From the NCBI RefSeq assembly GCF_001270265.1, contig NZ_LGAP01000007.1:141954-205953 (forward strand): a stretch of DNA of 64,000 bases, read 5' to 3'. The stretch is from Ensifer adhaerens (lineage in GTDB: Bacteria > Pseudomonadota > Alphaproteobacteria > Rhizobiales > Rhizobiaceae). The notes under the pieces are model-generated. The model saw only the letters and a list, made by a program, of their open reading frames with translations, was not told the origin of the DNA and ran no database searches. Made by a program: the position numbers and the translations under genes. Positions 49,701 to 57,509 of the stretch are shown piece by piece (the first letter of the stretch is position 1; the number at the start of each line of letters is the position of its first letter).

Positions 49701-50449
49701 ATCGCCGTGATCAGCGTGAGGAGGACCAGGATGACGACAGCCCCCTTGAGCTCGAAGCGCACTGCAACCCAAAGCAGCGGCGGCATGATGATGTAAGCAA
49801 AGGGTAGGTAGCCGCTGAGCGAAAGGGCGGCGACGCCGAGGAAGATCAGCCCAAGGACGCAGGCTTCAGCCAATCGGGCAGCCGAGAATTCAGCTTTGTC
49901 GCGCCAGTTCTGGATCACAATAAATGCCAGCGGTGCAACGATCAAAGCGCCGGTGGCGTCTCCGATCCACCAGAGCGGCCAGGCGCCGGTGAAGGTTTGC
50001 GAAAATATGCCGAACCAGGCGAGTGTCGCACTTCCCACGGTCGCGCTTACTACCGGCGCAACTCCGGCACACAGCACGACGAAAGCGAGAACCTCCTGAA
50101 TGGTTTCCAATCGGATCGATCGCTTCAAGGTCCAGTTGACCAGCGAGGCACCGACCACTGCCTCAAGCGCATTGCCGACATATATCAGCAAGGCGGCAGG
50201 GAACGGGCTGTGGAACCACAGGACATTGCTGAGCAGCTCGGCGAAACATCCCGCTAGCACCCACCACGGCCAGGTCTTCCTCGGAACAAGAACGAGCGTG
50301 GCAATGAAAAGCCCGCTCGGAGCCCAAAAGGAGATACCGGTTCCGGGAACGATTGCTAGAGCCTGAGCGAAACCGCAACCCAGAACGTAGGCTACGATAA
50401 AAAGACCCAGATGCCGAGGGTGGGGACGATACGGCCAGACGGGCATCAT
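46760..50449 (-). CDS. MASE1 / multi-PAS sensor histidine kinase
   Basis: 1229 residues. A MASE1 membrane region (about 10-300, eight helices, FWAPSGLFIATLVLVPRKTW) is followed by five PAS/PAC units, several with near-repeated sequence (SQIVNMVPVHIRRLTPEGEP and SQLVNMVPSYLWRLTPDGVP). The kinase core has the phospho-accepting His in SASIAHEVNQPLAAIV, then VLVNLIRNGMEAM (N box), IGDYGNGIA (G1) and TTKENGMGMGLAICRSIV (F/G2). No receiver is attached. The ATG at 50449 with GGAG six bases upstream is preferred to the open upstream frame. First gene of a four-gene two-component operon. The ligand is unknown. Confidence 0.92.
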   Translation of the reverse strand: MMPVWPYRPHPRHLGLFIVAYVLGCGFAQALAIVPGTGISFWAPSGLFIATLVLVPRKTWPWWVLAGCFAELLSNVLWFHSPFPAALLIYVGNALEAVVGASLVNWTLKRSIRLETIQEVLAFVVLCAGVAPVVSATVGSATLAWFGIFSQTFTGAWPLWWIGDATGALIVAPLAFIVIQNWRDKAEFSAARLAEACVLGLIFLGVAALSLSGYLPFAYIIMPPLLWVAVRFELKGAVVILVLLTLITAIFTISGTSPFVGDPETQRHRQIMLQLFLAISAFSALIVAAISRQHQLALSNLHQSVATLRERERELSQIVNMVPVHIRRLTPEGEPTFFNKRLIDFFGLDLQQLDKPNESRLVTAVRNLVHPDDADSLLQAVRQSLATSEPYSMKYRMRRADGVYRWVDGRAEPLRDESGAILQWFAISIDIDDEVRAQEALRQSERRYRELFHYMPIGLTQVDAGKLIPMFKELRAQGVTSLETYIDGHPEFLSRALEALEVEEVNQHVVNMFGAKSAEEMGGPITRYWQPGLATIRRSIEARYRGEEVFQEETRVARMDGSVMDVVFATARPGAIADKSLVGFIDITERKKAEEALRTREREFSQLVNMVPSYLWRLTPDGVPDFFNQRLIDFLGLNAGSVNVEGVHPLAAVIGAVVHPGDATRMSEALFHSVATGERFSMKYRLRRADGVYRWVEGSAEPMRDDDGRILQWYGLSHDIDDLMQAEEALRNSKQQLEQMIEAVPFSILSFAPSGEMTYVSKRYQDQAGAPTAQIKDFDALAREVAHPDDFPTMFARAKKGFATGQPFVNRFRRCLKDGGYRWIEARAQPLRGADGAIVQWYFASIDIEEEMRAQEALRERERFLWQLVETLPAMIDCAAPNGEPVYRSQQLRDFLGYELEELDGGEKSRLDATLDAGVHPDDLAGVKEQYALSLASGEPYLRKHRLRRFDGEYRWIETRAAPMRNEDGAIVQWNVICLDVDREVRMQEELRLAQERLARAGQAASLAELSASIAHEVNQPLAAIVANSHACYRWLSADPVNIERAKITTERVIRDANSAAEVVSRVRALFKQSVENRGILVLSDVISEACSLVAGEALRRRIRIDIDVESNLSPVTVDRIQVQQVLVNLIRNGMEAMDSIEGEKALDVRTHRVGDEVQTEIGDYGNGIAFPDRIFEPFFTTKENGMGMGLAICRSIVEAHGGRLWAEKNEPRGARFIFTLPIVTKAAT

Positions 50450-50839
50450 CGGTTGCTCCGACAAAACAAATGAAACCTGAGACCGCCAGCGTTTCGAGCG
50501 ATTTAATCTCGATATTGGCGCTGGCGGTCCCGCGTCGCACCCTAGTCTGGCCACCGCGCCGCCGCAACTTGCGGAAATCCATGTTTTGGCACCGTACCGT
50601 CTCCTTGGGAAAGGGCGCCGAGCCTCAATCAATGGCCCCGATATGTTGATCGCGAAGGCTATTGGAAAGGCCGCAGCAGCAGCTTGCCAGACGAGTGATG
50701 TCTCGTTGCTATCTCAGATGGAGCGATGGTGTTCATGACGGTGTTCCTACTCGATATCGAATGCCCGTGAAGCGGCCGAGAACTACGTAAAGGACGATCC
50801 CGAAGATCAGGATGTCCTTGAGGATCATTGCCGGACGTT
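50450..50839. other. Kinase promoter region, no gene seen
   Basis: About 390 bases upstream of the kinase. The minus-strand frame is open for a further 61 codons but unlike the family. It should hold the promoter of the two-component operon; no clear operator was identified. Confidence 0.4.
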
Positions 50840-50965
50840 TCTCTTGCGGCCGCATTCCACTGACCGGCGAAACCCCGGGCGATTGCCGCATGCGCATGCT
50901 TCAGCAGCAATTGCTCTACAGCGGCAGCAATCGTTCTGGCGCAGCCGCAGATCGGTTTCGATAGA
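50840..50965 (+). pseudogene. AraC regulator 3'-end remnant, copy 1
   Basis: In one plus-strand frame, PLTGETPGDCRMRMLQQQL leads to a TAG at 50962-50964; LTGETPGD is the hallmark C-terminal end of the AraC-family DNA-binding domain. About 115 bases here match, in inverted orientation and at roughly three bases in four by eye, the stretch 57233-57345, including an almost unbroken block GATCTGCGGCTGCGCCAGA. Only the last 35-40 codons survive. Confidence 0.6.
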
Positions 50966-51121
50966 TCATGAGAGGACACGCCAGCATTGAGTGTGTCGCC
51001 GATCGCTAAAGACTTCACCAGCATTCACTCCGCTTCCCACGCAGGAAGCGTCCACCCAGGACATAGAACAGAGGAGTCTTCAAAGATGAACCAGATGATC
51101 AACAACACTCAGGAGGCAAGC

Positions 51122-52039
51122 ATGAAACTGGACAACGTCTCACATCCCGCCAGACCGGCACCCGAAGAGTTGGTCCCGTCGCGCTACGCGGTGCGGATCG
51201 GCGAGATTGAAGTCCTGGTGATCAGCGACGGGGTGCTACCGCTCCCAACCGCGATGTTGGGCCACAACGCCGACCCGGCCGCCCGTGCCGCCTGGCTGGG
51301 CGACATGTTTCTGCCGCAGGACGCGTTCGACTGGGCGCTGAACGTCGTCGTAGTCCGTAGCGGCGAGCAGACCATACTCATCGACGCCGGGCTGGGACTC
51401 GACCCGGACTTGAACTTGCCACGTGCTGGGCAGTTGATGAAGCGGCTGGCGGCCGCCGGCATCGACCTTGCATCCGTGACCGACGTGGTACTGACCCACA
51501 TGCACATGGACCACGTTGGCGGGCTGCTCGTTGACGGGGTGAAGGAACAGCTGAATCCGGACCTGCGGATCCACGTTGCCGCTGCCGAGGTCAAATTCTG
51601 GGAGTCGCCTGATTTCTCCCACGTCTCCATGCCGGCGGGCTTCCCGGACGCGCTTCGGGCGGCCGCCAAGCGGTTTGCCAAAGATTATCAGAGCCAGCTG
51701 CGGCTGTTCGAGGATGAGCATGAGGTGGCGCCGGGCGTGGTCGTCTCCCGTACCGGCGGCCACACCCCCGGGCACAGCGTGGTCCGCGTAGCCTCGGGCA
51801 ACGACCGGCTGATGTTTGCCGGCGACGCCGTGTTCGCGGTCGGGTTCGACCACCCCGACTGGCACAACGGTTTCGAACACGACCCCGAGGAGGCGGCTCG
51901 CGTTCGGGTCCGGCTTTTACAGGAGCTGGCAGCGACCGGCGAACTGCTGGTGGCAACGCATATGCCGTTTCCTTCGGTTGGCCATGTTGCGGTCGACGGC
52001 GACGCCTTTCGCTGGGTACCGGTCTTCTGGGACTATTGA
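51122..52039 (+). CDS. Metallo-beta-lactamase-fold hydrolase
   Basis: 305 residues. Zinc motif LTHMHMDHVGGLL (HxHxDH), then GHTPGHSV, FAGDAVFAVGFDHPDW and VATHMPFPSVGHV give the remaining ligands. This subgroup includes quorum-quenching lactonases and other esterase-like hydrolases; which one cannot be told. AGGAGG five bases before the ATG at 51122 supports this start, although another ATG at 51086 also has GAGGAG upstream. First gene of a plus-strand set (MBL, NmrA-like, cupin, MscS). It follows the AraC remnant. Confidence 0.88.
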   Translation: MKLDNVSHPARPAPEELVPSRYAVRIGEIEVLVISDGVLPLPTAMLGHNADPAARAAWLGDMFLPQDAFDWALNVVVVRSGEQTILIDAGLGLDPDLNLPRAGQLMKRLAAAGIDLASVTDVVLTHMHMDHVGGLLVDGVKEQLNPDLRIHVAAAEVKFWESPDFSHVSMPAGFPDALRAAAKRFAKDYQSQLRLFEDEHEVAPGVVVSRTGGHTPGHSVVRVASGNDRLMFAGDAVFAVGFDHPDWHNGFEHDPEEAARVRVRLLQELAATGELLVATHMPFPSVGHVAVDGDAFRWVPVFWDY

Positions 52040-52076
52040 CCGCTTGTTGAATTAAGGCCGAACCAGAACGTGCACC

Positions 52077-52107
52077 CTTGAAGGCCGTGTCCAGCTCGGC
52101 CTTCAAG
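52077..52107. terminator. Stem-loop after the metallo-beta-lactamase gene
   Basis: CTTGAAGGCCG / CGGCCTTCAAG is a perfect 11-bp stem with a nine-base loop, 38 bases after the stop. There is no following T-tract, so it may be an mRNA-end stabiliser rather than a classical terminator. Confidence 0.45.
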
Positions 52108-52188
52108 CCCGAGCTTCAACCAGGTCTTCACCTATCCACTTATTGAACCACGCGCACCGCATTGGGCGCGCAGCAAATGGAGCGTCTT

Positions 52189-52941
52189 ATGAAAATCGTG
52201 ATTATCGGCGGAACCGGCCTGATCGGTTCAAAGACTGCAGAGCGCCTGCGCAAGAAAGGGCATGAGGTCATTGCCGCTGCCCCGAAAACCGGCGTCAATA
52301 CCCTCACCGGCGAGGGCTTGGCGGAAGCACTGAAGAATACCGAGGTAGTGATCGACCTGGCGAACTCGCCCTCCTTCGAGGATAAGGCCGTGCTCGAATT
52401 CTTTCAGACGGCAGGCAAGAACCTGATGGCAGCGGAAATCGAGGCCGGCGTGAAACACCACGTCGCGCTCTCCATCGTCGGCACAGATCGGTTGCCGGAT
52501 AGCGGCTATCTTCGGGCCAAGGTTGCCCAGGAAAAGATCATCCGGGCAGCCGGCATTCCCTATACGATCGTGCGTTCCACACAGTTCATGGAATTTCTCG
52601 GCGGCATCGCGCAAGAGGGCACGGTCGGCGACACGGCCCGCTTGTCGACGGGTTCCCTACAGCCGATCGCGTCCGACGACGTCGCCGATTTCGTGACGGA
52701 GGCGGCCCTTGCCGCGCCGGCTAACGGCATCATCGAAATCTGCGGCCCCGAGCGCGCGCGACTCTGCGATTTCGCGGCGCGCTACCTCAAGGCGATCGGA
52801 GATTCCCGCACCGTTATCGCAGATCCGGATGCCCGGTATTTCGGGACCAAACTGGAAGACGGTTCACTCGTCTCCGACAATCACCCTCGCATCGGCCGCA
52901 TCGGTTTCGATGATTGGTTTGCGACAACGCCCAGAAAATAA
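52189..52941 (+). CDS. NmrA-like NAD(P)-binding protein
   Basis: 250 residues, an atypical SDR. The N-terminal dinucleotide motif KIVIIGGTGLIGSKTAERL (GGTGLIG) is followed by VIDLANSPSFED and KHHVALSIVGTDRL, typical of NmrA/HSCARG-type redox sensors and quinone or isoflavone reductase relatives. The classical YxxxK active site is not clear. GGAG lies ten bases before the ATG. It sits between the MBL-fold and exported-cupin genes. Confidence 0.88.
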   Translation: MKIVIIGGTGLIGSKTAERLRKKGHEVIAAAPKTGVNTLTGEGLAEALKNTEVVIDLANSPSFEDKAVLEFFQTAGKNLMAAEIEAGVKHHVALSIVGTDRLPDSGYLRAKVAQEKIIRAAGIPYTIVRSTQFMEFLGGIAQEGTVGDTARLSTGSLQPIASDDVADFVTEAALAAPANGIIEICGPERARLCDFAARYLKAIGDSRTVIADPDARYFGTKLEDGSLVSDNHPRIGRIGFDDWFATTPRK

Positions 52942-53003
52942 CGATCGGCGTATGGGCCGTCTAATAGGCAGCCCGGTGCCTCAGTCACGAAAGGACGATA
53001 GAC

Positions 53004-53429
53004 ATGATCAAGTCATTGCATTTTGCCGTTGCGTTGACGGCTCTCCTATCAGGTTCGGCTCTTGCACATGATACGCCGGGTGGCGGTGAGGGCGCGAAGG
53101 TTACACTGGTCTATGAGCATGAACTGCCGAACGTTCCCGGCAAGAGCATGAAGGGCGTTCTCGTCGAATATGCTCCGGGCGGTTTCTCGGAGGGCCATAC
53201 ACATCCAGCGTCCTCCTTCATTTACGCGACCGTTCTCGAAGGCGCGATCCGCAGTCAGGTCAACGACGGTCCCGTCACTGTCTATAGCGCCGGTGAAAGC
53301 TTTTCGGAATTGCCGGGCGATCGCCACGGTGTCAGCGAAAACGCCAGCAAGACCAAGCCGGCAAAGCTGCTCGCTGTCTTCGTGGTCGATACCGCTGAGC
53401 AGGAACTGACCTTCCCGATCAAGGAATAG
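53004..53429 (+). CDS. Exported cupin-domain protein
   Basis: 141 residues. A Sec signal (FAVALTALLSGSALA) precedes one cupin domain with YAPGGFSEGHTHPASSFIY and LPGDRHGVSENA, providing three histidines; the usual Glu is replaced. It is distinct from the hydroxynitrile-lyase-like cupin at 41209. A strong terminator follows, so it ends the MBL-NmrA-cupin set. The substrate is unknown. Confidence 0.88.
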   Translation: MIKSLHFAVALTALLSGSALAHDTPGGGEGAKVTLVYEHELPNVPGKSMKGVLVEYAPGGFSEGHTHPASSFIYATVLEGAIRSQVNDGPVTVYSAGESFSELPGDRHGVSENASKTKPAKLLAVFVVDTAEQELTFPIKE

Positions 53430-53437
53430 GCTATCAG

Positions 53438-53472
53438 GCCGGGCCCGCAGTGCTGGTGCCCGGCCGCTTTTT
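53438..53472 (+). terminator. Rho-independent terminator
   Basis: GCCGGGC (53438-53444) pairs with GCCCGGC (53458-53464) and is followed by CGCTTTTT, directly after the cupin stop codon. A classical intrinsic terminator on the plus strand. Confidence 0.8.
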
Positions 53473-53500
53473 GACGCAACCATAATCGGTGATTCCTGCC

Positions 53501-54496
53501 ATGTTTGGTGATGACAATTTCGTGCCGCTTGTTCTGGTCAACCTTCTGGGAATTGCCGGCATCGTCGTGTGGCACATCCAGGGCAGCACCCGTCCGACGG
53601 GCCGTCTGATCGTCCAGATTCTGTTCTTCACCAACATGAGCCTCGTGCTCTACCTGGGGGGTATCGCTCCGCATCGGCCCGACGGTATCTACATGCAGGG
53701 TTTTGGCGCGCTGCTTTCAAAATCGGCCAGAATCCTGTGGTGGACCCATCTCGCCTGGACGGTCATCGGCTTCATCCAGATCTACGTCAGGTTGAACCGC
53801 AAGCCACGTGAGGCACATCTCATCCAGGATATGGCCATTGCCGTCATCTATCTCGGCGTGGCGCTTTCCGTCATCGGTTTCGTCTTCGGCATGCCGGTCG
53901 GCACCTTGGTTACGACCTCTGGCGTCATAGCCGTTATCTTCGGCCTTGCGTTACAAAATACACTCGGCGATGTCTTTTCCGGCATCGCGCTGACACTCGG
54001 CAGGGCCTATGCAATAGGCGACTGGGTTCAGTTGACCGACGGAACCGAGGGGCGCGTCATCGAAACCAACTGGCGCTCCACCAACCTGCTGACCGTTACG
54101 CACAACGTCGTCGTACTACCGAACAGCATCTTGGCAAAGCAGGGCGTGACAAATCTCAGCCGCCCTGACGAGACCCACCAGATCGCGTTGCGTGTGCGCA
54201 TCGCTGCCACGCAAAGGCCACGCCTTGTCGAGGAAGTCATGTGGTCTGTGCTGCAATCCAGCGTCCTAATCAACAAGAATCCGCCGCCGGTCGTTGCCCT
54301 GAAAGCAATCGATGCGATCGCCATCGAAGTCGAGCTGCAGTTCCGCGTCGACAGCGTCGCCATTCGAACGCCTGCCAAGAATGAGATCGTCGACCTGCTT
54401 CATGACCAATGCAGAGCAGGCGGGCTTTCGCTGGCCATCCCTGCTGAAAGCCTTGCTTTCGTGCCGGCACCGATCGACAACCAATACTTGCCGTGA
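53501..54496 (+). CDS. MscS-family mechanosensitive channel
   Basis: 331 residues. Four or five membrane helices (about 10-170) end with the pore-lining helix GVIAVIFGLALQNTLGDVFS, followed by the MscS beta domain GDWVQLTDGTEGRVIETNWR, then STNLLTVTHNVVVLPNS. It gates ions or small solutes across the inner membrane upon osmotic downshock. The ATG at 53501 is preferred, since a GTG four codons upstream has no ribosome site. It has its own transcription unit behind the terminator at 53438. Confidence 0.9.
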   Translation: MFGDDNFVPLVLVNLLGIAGIVVWHIQGSTRPTGRLIVQILFFTNMSLVLYLGGIAPHRPDGIYMQGFGALLSKSARILWWTHLAWTVIGFIQIYVRLNRKPREAHLIQDMAIAVIYLGVALSVIGFVFGMPVGTLVTTSGVIAVIFGLALQNTLGDVFSGIALTLGRAYAIGDWVQLTDGTEGRVIETNWRSTNLLTVTHNVVVLPNSILAKQGVTNLSRPDETHQIALRVRIAATQRPRLVEEVMWSVLQSSVLINKNPPPVVALKAIDAIAIEVELQFRVDSVAIRTPAKNEIVDLLHDQCRAGGLSLAIPAESLAFVPAPIDNQYLP

Positions 54497-54871
54497 GTAA
54501 CGACACGCACGCATCCCGGCCGGTCTAGGTCTGGATGGCCTGTTCCGGTGGGCACTGGGGCGACCTGCCAGAGCGATTTGGCGATTGCCGCACTGTCAAG
54601 CGGCGCCTCTATTGACTGGGTTGAAAGGGGCAATGCTGCAGGATCTCTTCGACAGCCCAGCCAGGATGCGATTTCGAATGGTTGTGCGTGTATGCCACAG
54701 TCATTCGCGCTCATCGGCATGCCAGTGGTACGCGCAGTCAAAAGGGGGGGCCCGATGCTGAAGGTCTGGGACCGTTTCAAGGCAGGCTCAGGCACCAGGC
54801 CCCATGTCGCGACCGACAGAAGAAACGATCGATGAGTTGACGGGGTGCTCCGCGAGCAGGCCGGAATATGG
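54497..54871. other. Intergenic, no gene seen
   Basis: About 375 bases between the convergent MscS and NDH-2-like genes. Both strands have short frames without recognisable similarity, so it is probably non-coding. Confidence 0.4.
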
Positions 54872-54902
54872 CGAGCTGCGCTCTTGCACAGAGCGCAGCT
54901 CG
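54872..54902. terminator. Strong stem-loop between convergent genes
   Basis: CGAGCTGCGCTCT / AGAGCGCAGCTCG form a perfect 13-bp stem with the loop TGCAC, 14 bases beyond the stop of the NDH-2-like gene. There is no T-tract, but position and strength suggest termination of the minus-strand transcript. Confidence 0.6.
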
Positions 54903-54915
54903 TGTTGTGATGCGA

Positions 54916-56121
54916 TCAGAGGTCCGTCACACGCTCCGGATCGGCGGAAGCCAGCGCAGCGGCGCGCTCGGGCTGCGGCGGATAGATCCAGACGGTGTTG
55001 ATTTCCTGCTTGGTCGCCTTCGCTTTCTCGCCGACCATCTCCACCTTACGATCCCAGCCTCGGGTAAAGAGGGCTCCGGCATCGCCGAGGTCAAGGCAGG
55101 TGACATAAGCTTCCTGATGATATTGCCGTGCTTGCACGCCCAACAGTTCCGCGGCGGCATTGTTGCCCGCGAAGGCGCCCATGCGTGTGGCGTGCTGGCA
55201 CGACATCAGTGCGTAGTTGCCGCAGTCGTCGCAAGCGGCGCGCGCCGCATCCCCGGTGGCGAAGACACCGGGCACGGACGGCACGCGCAGGCAGCCGTCG
55301 ACCAGCAGCCGGTCGAACTTGTCACGCTCGCCGGGAATTTTGGTGGTCAGCGGATTGGCCCGCATGCCTGCCGCCCAGATCACGGTCATGGTTTCGATAT
55401 GCTCGCCGGTACTCAGCGTAACGCCGGATTCATCCAACGATGAAACGCCAGCATTGAGCCGCGTTTCCACGCCGAGCTTGCGCAGCGCCTCCTCGATGAT
55501 CGGGCGAGGAGCTTCGCCCATGTCGGGGGCGACCGCGCTGCTGCGATCGATGATAATGACACGCGGATTGGCAGTTTTGTCGAAGAGGATCCGCAGCCGC
55601 GAAGGCATCTCGGTCGCAGCCTCGATACCTGTGAAACCGGCGCCGGCAACAACGATGGTGTCGCGCGCCGCCGAGGCCGGCATCTTCGCAAGCTCGTGCA
55701 GGTGGCGATCGAGGGCAATGGCGTCATCGAGGTTATCGACGCTGAAGGCGTATTCGGCAAGGCCGGGAATATTCGGGCGGAACAGCCGGCTGCCGGTGGC
55801 GAGCACAAGGCGATGATACTGAAGGGACTTTCGTTCGCTCTTGGAATTGACGAAGTCTACGGTGCAGGCTTTCGTGTCGATCGCTTCGACGCTGCCCTGC
55901 ACGTAGGCGACATCGACGGCGTCAAATACATCCTGCAGAGGTGCCGTCAGGGTCTCGGGCTTGGGCTCGTAAAGCCGGGGGCGGATGACGAGTGTCGGTT
56001 CCGGGGATACCAGCGTGATTTCGAGCTCTTCGGGCGAAACGCCTTCGATATCGCGCAGACGGGCTGCGGAAAGTGCGGCGTACATGCCGGCGAAACCGGC
56101 GCCTACAATCACAAGTCTCAT
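54916..56121 (-). CDS. NDH-2-like NAD(P)H dehydrogenase / FAD oxidoreductase
   Basis: 401 residues. FAD-binding LVIVGAGFAGMYAALSA at the N-terminus, a second dinucleotide motif IVVAGAGFTGIEAATEM (about residue 160, for NADH) and the C-terminal FAD motif VPGVFATGDAARAACDDCG. The C-terminal extension contains CLDLGDAGALFTRGWDRKVE, as in type II NADH:quinone dehydrogenases and relatives. The ATG at 56121 has GGAG eight bases upstream; a GTG three codons earlier lies inside the ribosome site. It should transfer electrons from NADH to quinone at the membrane surface. It is downstream of the haloperoxidase-like gene. Confidence 0.88.
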   Translation of the reverse strand: MRLVIVGAGFAGMYAALSAARLRDIEGVSPEELEITLVSPEPTLVIRPRLYEPKPETLTAPLQDVFDAVDVAYVQGSVEAIDTKACTVDFVNSKSERKSLQYHRLVLATGSRLFRPNIPGLAEYAFSVDNLDDAIALDRHLHELAKMPASAARDTIVVAGAGFTGIEAATEMPSRLRILFDKTANPRVIIIDRSSAVAPDMGEAPRPIIEEALRKLGVETRLNAGVSSLDESGVTLSTGEHIETMTVIWAAGMRANPLTTKIPGERDKFDRLLVDGCLRVPSVPGVFATGDAARAACDDCGNYALMSCQHATRMGAFAGNNAAAELLGVQARQYHQEAYVTCLDLGDAGALFTRGWDRKVEMVGEKAKATKQEINTVWIYPPQPERAAALASADPERVTDL

Positions 56122-56223
56122 GTTATTCACTCCGTGGTCTGTCGTTTCAAAGGGTCGCGCGTCACCGTTGCCGCTCCCAATGGGCGGTAATCGATGGCGC
56201 GCGGATTGGTGAAGCGACGTTGC

Positions 56224-57054
56224 TTAGGCGGTGACGAAGGCCAGCATGTCGGCATTGACGACATCTGCATGGGTCGTGCACAACCCATGCGGCAGTTTCT
56301 CGTAGATTTTCAGCGTGCCGGCCTTTAGGAGCTTCGCCGACAACGGAGCGGAGGCGCCGATCGGGACGATCTGGTCGTCATCGCCATGCAACACCAGCGT
56401 CGGCACGGTGATGCTCTTCAGGTCCTCGGTGAAATCCGTCTCCGAGAATGCCTTGATGCCTTCGTAATGCGCTTTCGCGCCACCCATCATGCCCTGACGC
56501 CACCAATTTGAGATGACCGCCTGCGAAGGCTCGGCACCCGGGCGGTTGTAGCCGTAGAAGGGGCCACTCGGAAAATCGCGATAGAACTGCGAACGGTTGG
56601 CGGCCAGCTGGCTGCGCAATCCGTCGAATGCCTCGAGCGGCAAACCGCCGGGATTGGCTGCGGTCTTCAGCATCAACGGCGGCACGGCCGCAATCAGGAT
56701 CAGTTTGGCAACGCGGCCCTTGCCGTAGCGCGCGACATACCGTGCGGCTTCACCGCCGCCGGTAGAGTGGCCGACATGGATCGCGTTGCGAAGATCGAGG
56801 TAGTCGATCAGTGCGGCAACGTCGGAGGCGTAGTGATCCATGTCGTGACCGTCGCTCACCTGGCTCGATCGGCCATGACCGCGGCGATCATGAGCGATCA
56901 CGCGAAAGCCGTTGCCGAGGAAGAAGAGCATTTGATTATCCCAATCGTCGGAGCTGAGTGGCCAGCCGTGGTGAAAGACGATCGGTTGCGCGGACTTCGG
57001 TCCCCAGTCCTTGTAAAAAAGTTGAACGCCGTCGCTGGTTGTAATGGAGGTCAT
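56224..57054 (-). CDS. Alpha/beta hydrolase (cofactor-free haloperoxidase/arylesterase type)
   Basis: 276 residues. [19 protein letters not shown] (oxyanion hole), [14 protein letters not shown], nucleophile elbow [18 protein letters not shown], Asp in [13 protein letters not shown] and His in [14 protein letters not shown] are exactly those of the non-haem chloroperoxidase/arylesterase family. No signal peptide. The ATG at 57054 has AAAGGA upstream; the open frame to 57210 is unlike the family. It is probably co-transcribed with the NDH-2-like gene and may respond to the AraC regulator located upstream. Confidence 0.9.
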   Translation of the reverse strand: MTSITTSDGVQLFYKDWGPKSAQPIVFHHGWPLSSDDWDNQMLFFLGNGFRVIAHDRRGHGRSSQVSDGHDMDHYASDVAALIDYLDLRNAIHVGHSTGGGEAARYVARYGKGRVAKLILIAAVPPLMLKTAANPGGLPLEAFDGLRSQLAANRSQFYRDFPSGPFYGYNRPGAEPSQAVISNWWRQGMMGGAKAHYEGIKAFSETDFTEDLKSITVPTLVLHGDDDQIVPIGASAPLSAKLLKAGTLKIYEKLPHGLCTTHADVVNADMLAFVTA

Positions 57055-57232
57055 TGTGTTGATCCTTTGTAGAATATTTGTTTCTGCGCCGCCCGTCATC
57101 GAATCGGATGGACAGTTGCTAAAATCGGGTATGCAAGCCGCCACGGGTCGCCGCGTTGCGACTGACCCGTAGTCGTTGTCCCAGACCGTCCTTTGTCTCC
57201 GCAGGATCAATTGGTTGGGCGCAAGGATGGTT

Positions 57233-57480
57233 TAGCGAAACAGATCTGCGGCTGCGCCAGAGGGATTGGCGCGATTGCAGCGCAATTGCGGTTTAGCGGA
57301 TGCGCAGCCGCTCATCGCCCGGCGTTTTACCGGTCAGCTTTCGAAATGGGGCGGCCAAGGCTGTTTGCGAGGCGCAGTCAAGCGAGGTTGCGACCAAAGC
57401 CATACCAGCGAGATCGCGCGGCATGGTCGTCGCGTGTTCGAGCCGATGGCGTGGCAGCGAGGAACGCGACTGTTCCGGAA
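57233..57480 (-). pseudogene. AraC regulator 3'-end remnant, copy 2
   Basis: On the minus strand, RHRLEHATTMPRDLAGMALV, then ASQTALAAPFRKLTGKTPGD and a stop near 57300 are a diverged copy of the last 65 codons of the intact AraC gene that follows (LEQAINMLRDPQNSIALVAA, ASQTAFAAAFRKLTGETPTD). Its tail matches the remnant at 50840-50965 in inverted orientation. It is non-functional. Confidence 0.7.
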
Positions 57481-57509
57481 TCTGAGGCTAAGGCGAAAGG
57501 AGATTACGG

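Noticed and set aside
50659..51024. 121-codon minus-strand open frame
   Set aside because: The only recognisable similarity in this stretch is the AraC tail on the plus strand; the minus frame looks like its shadow.
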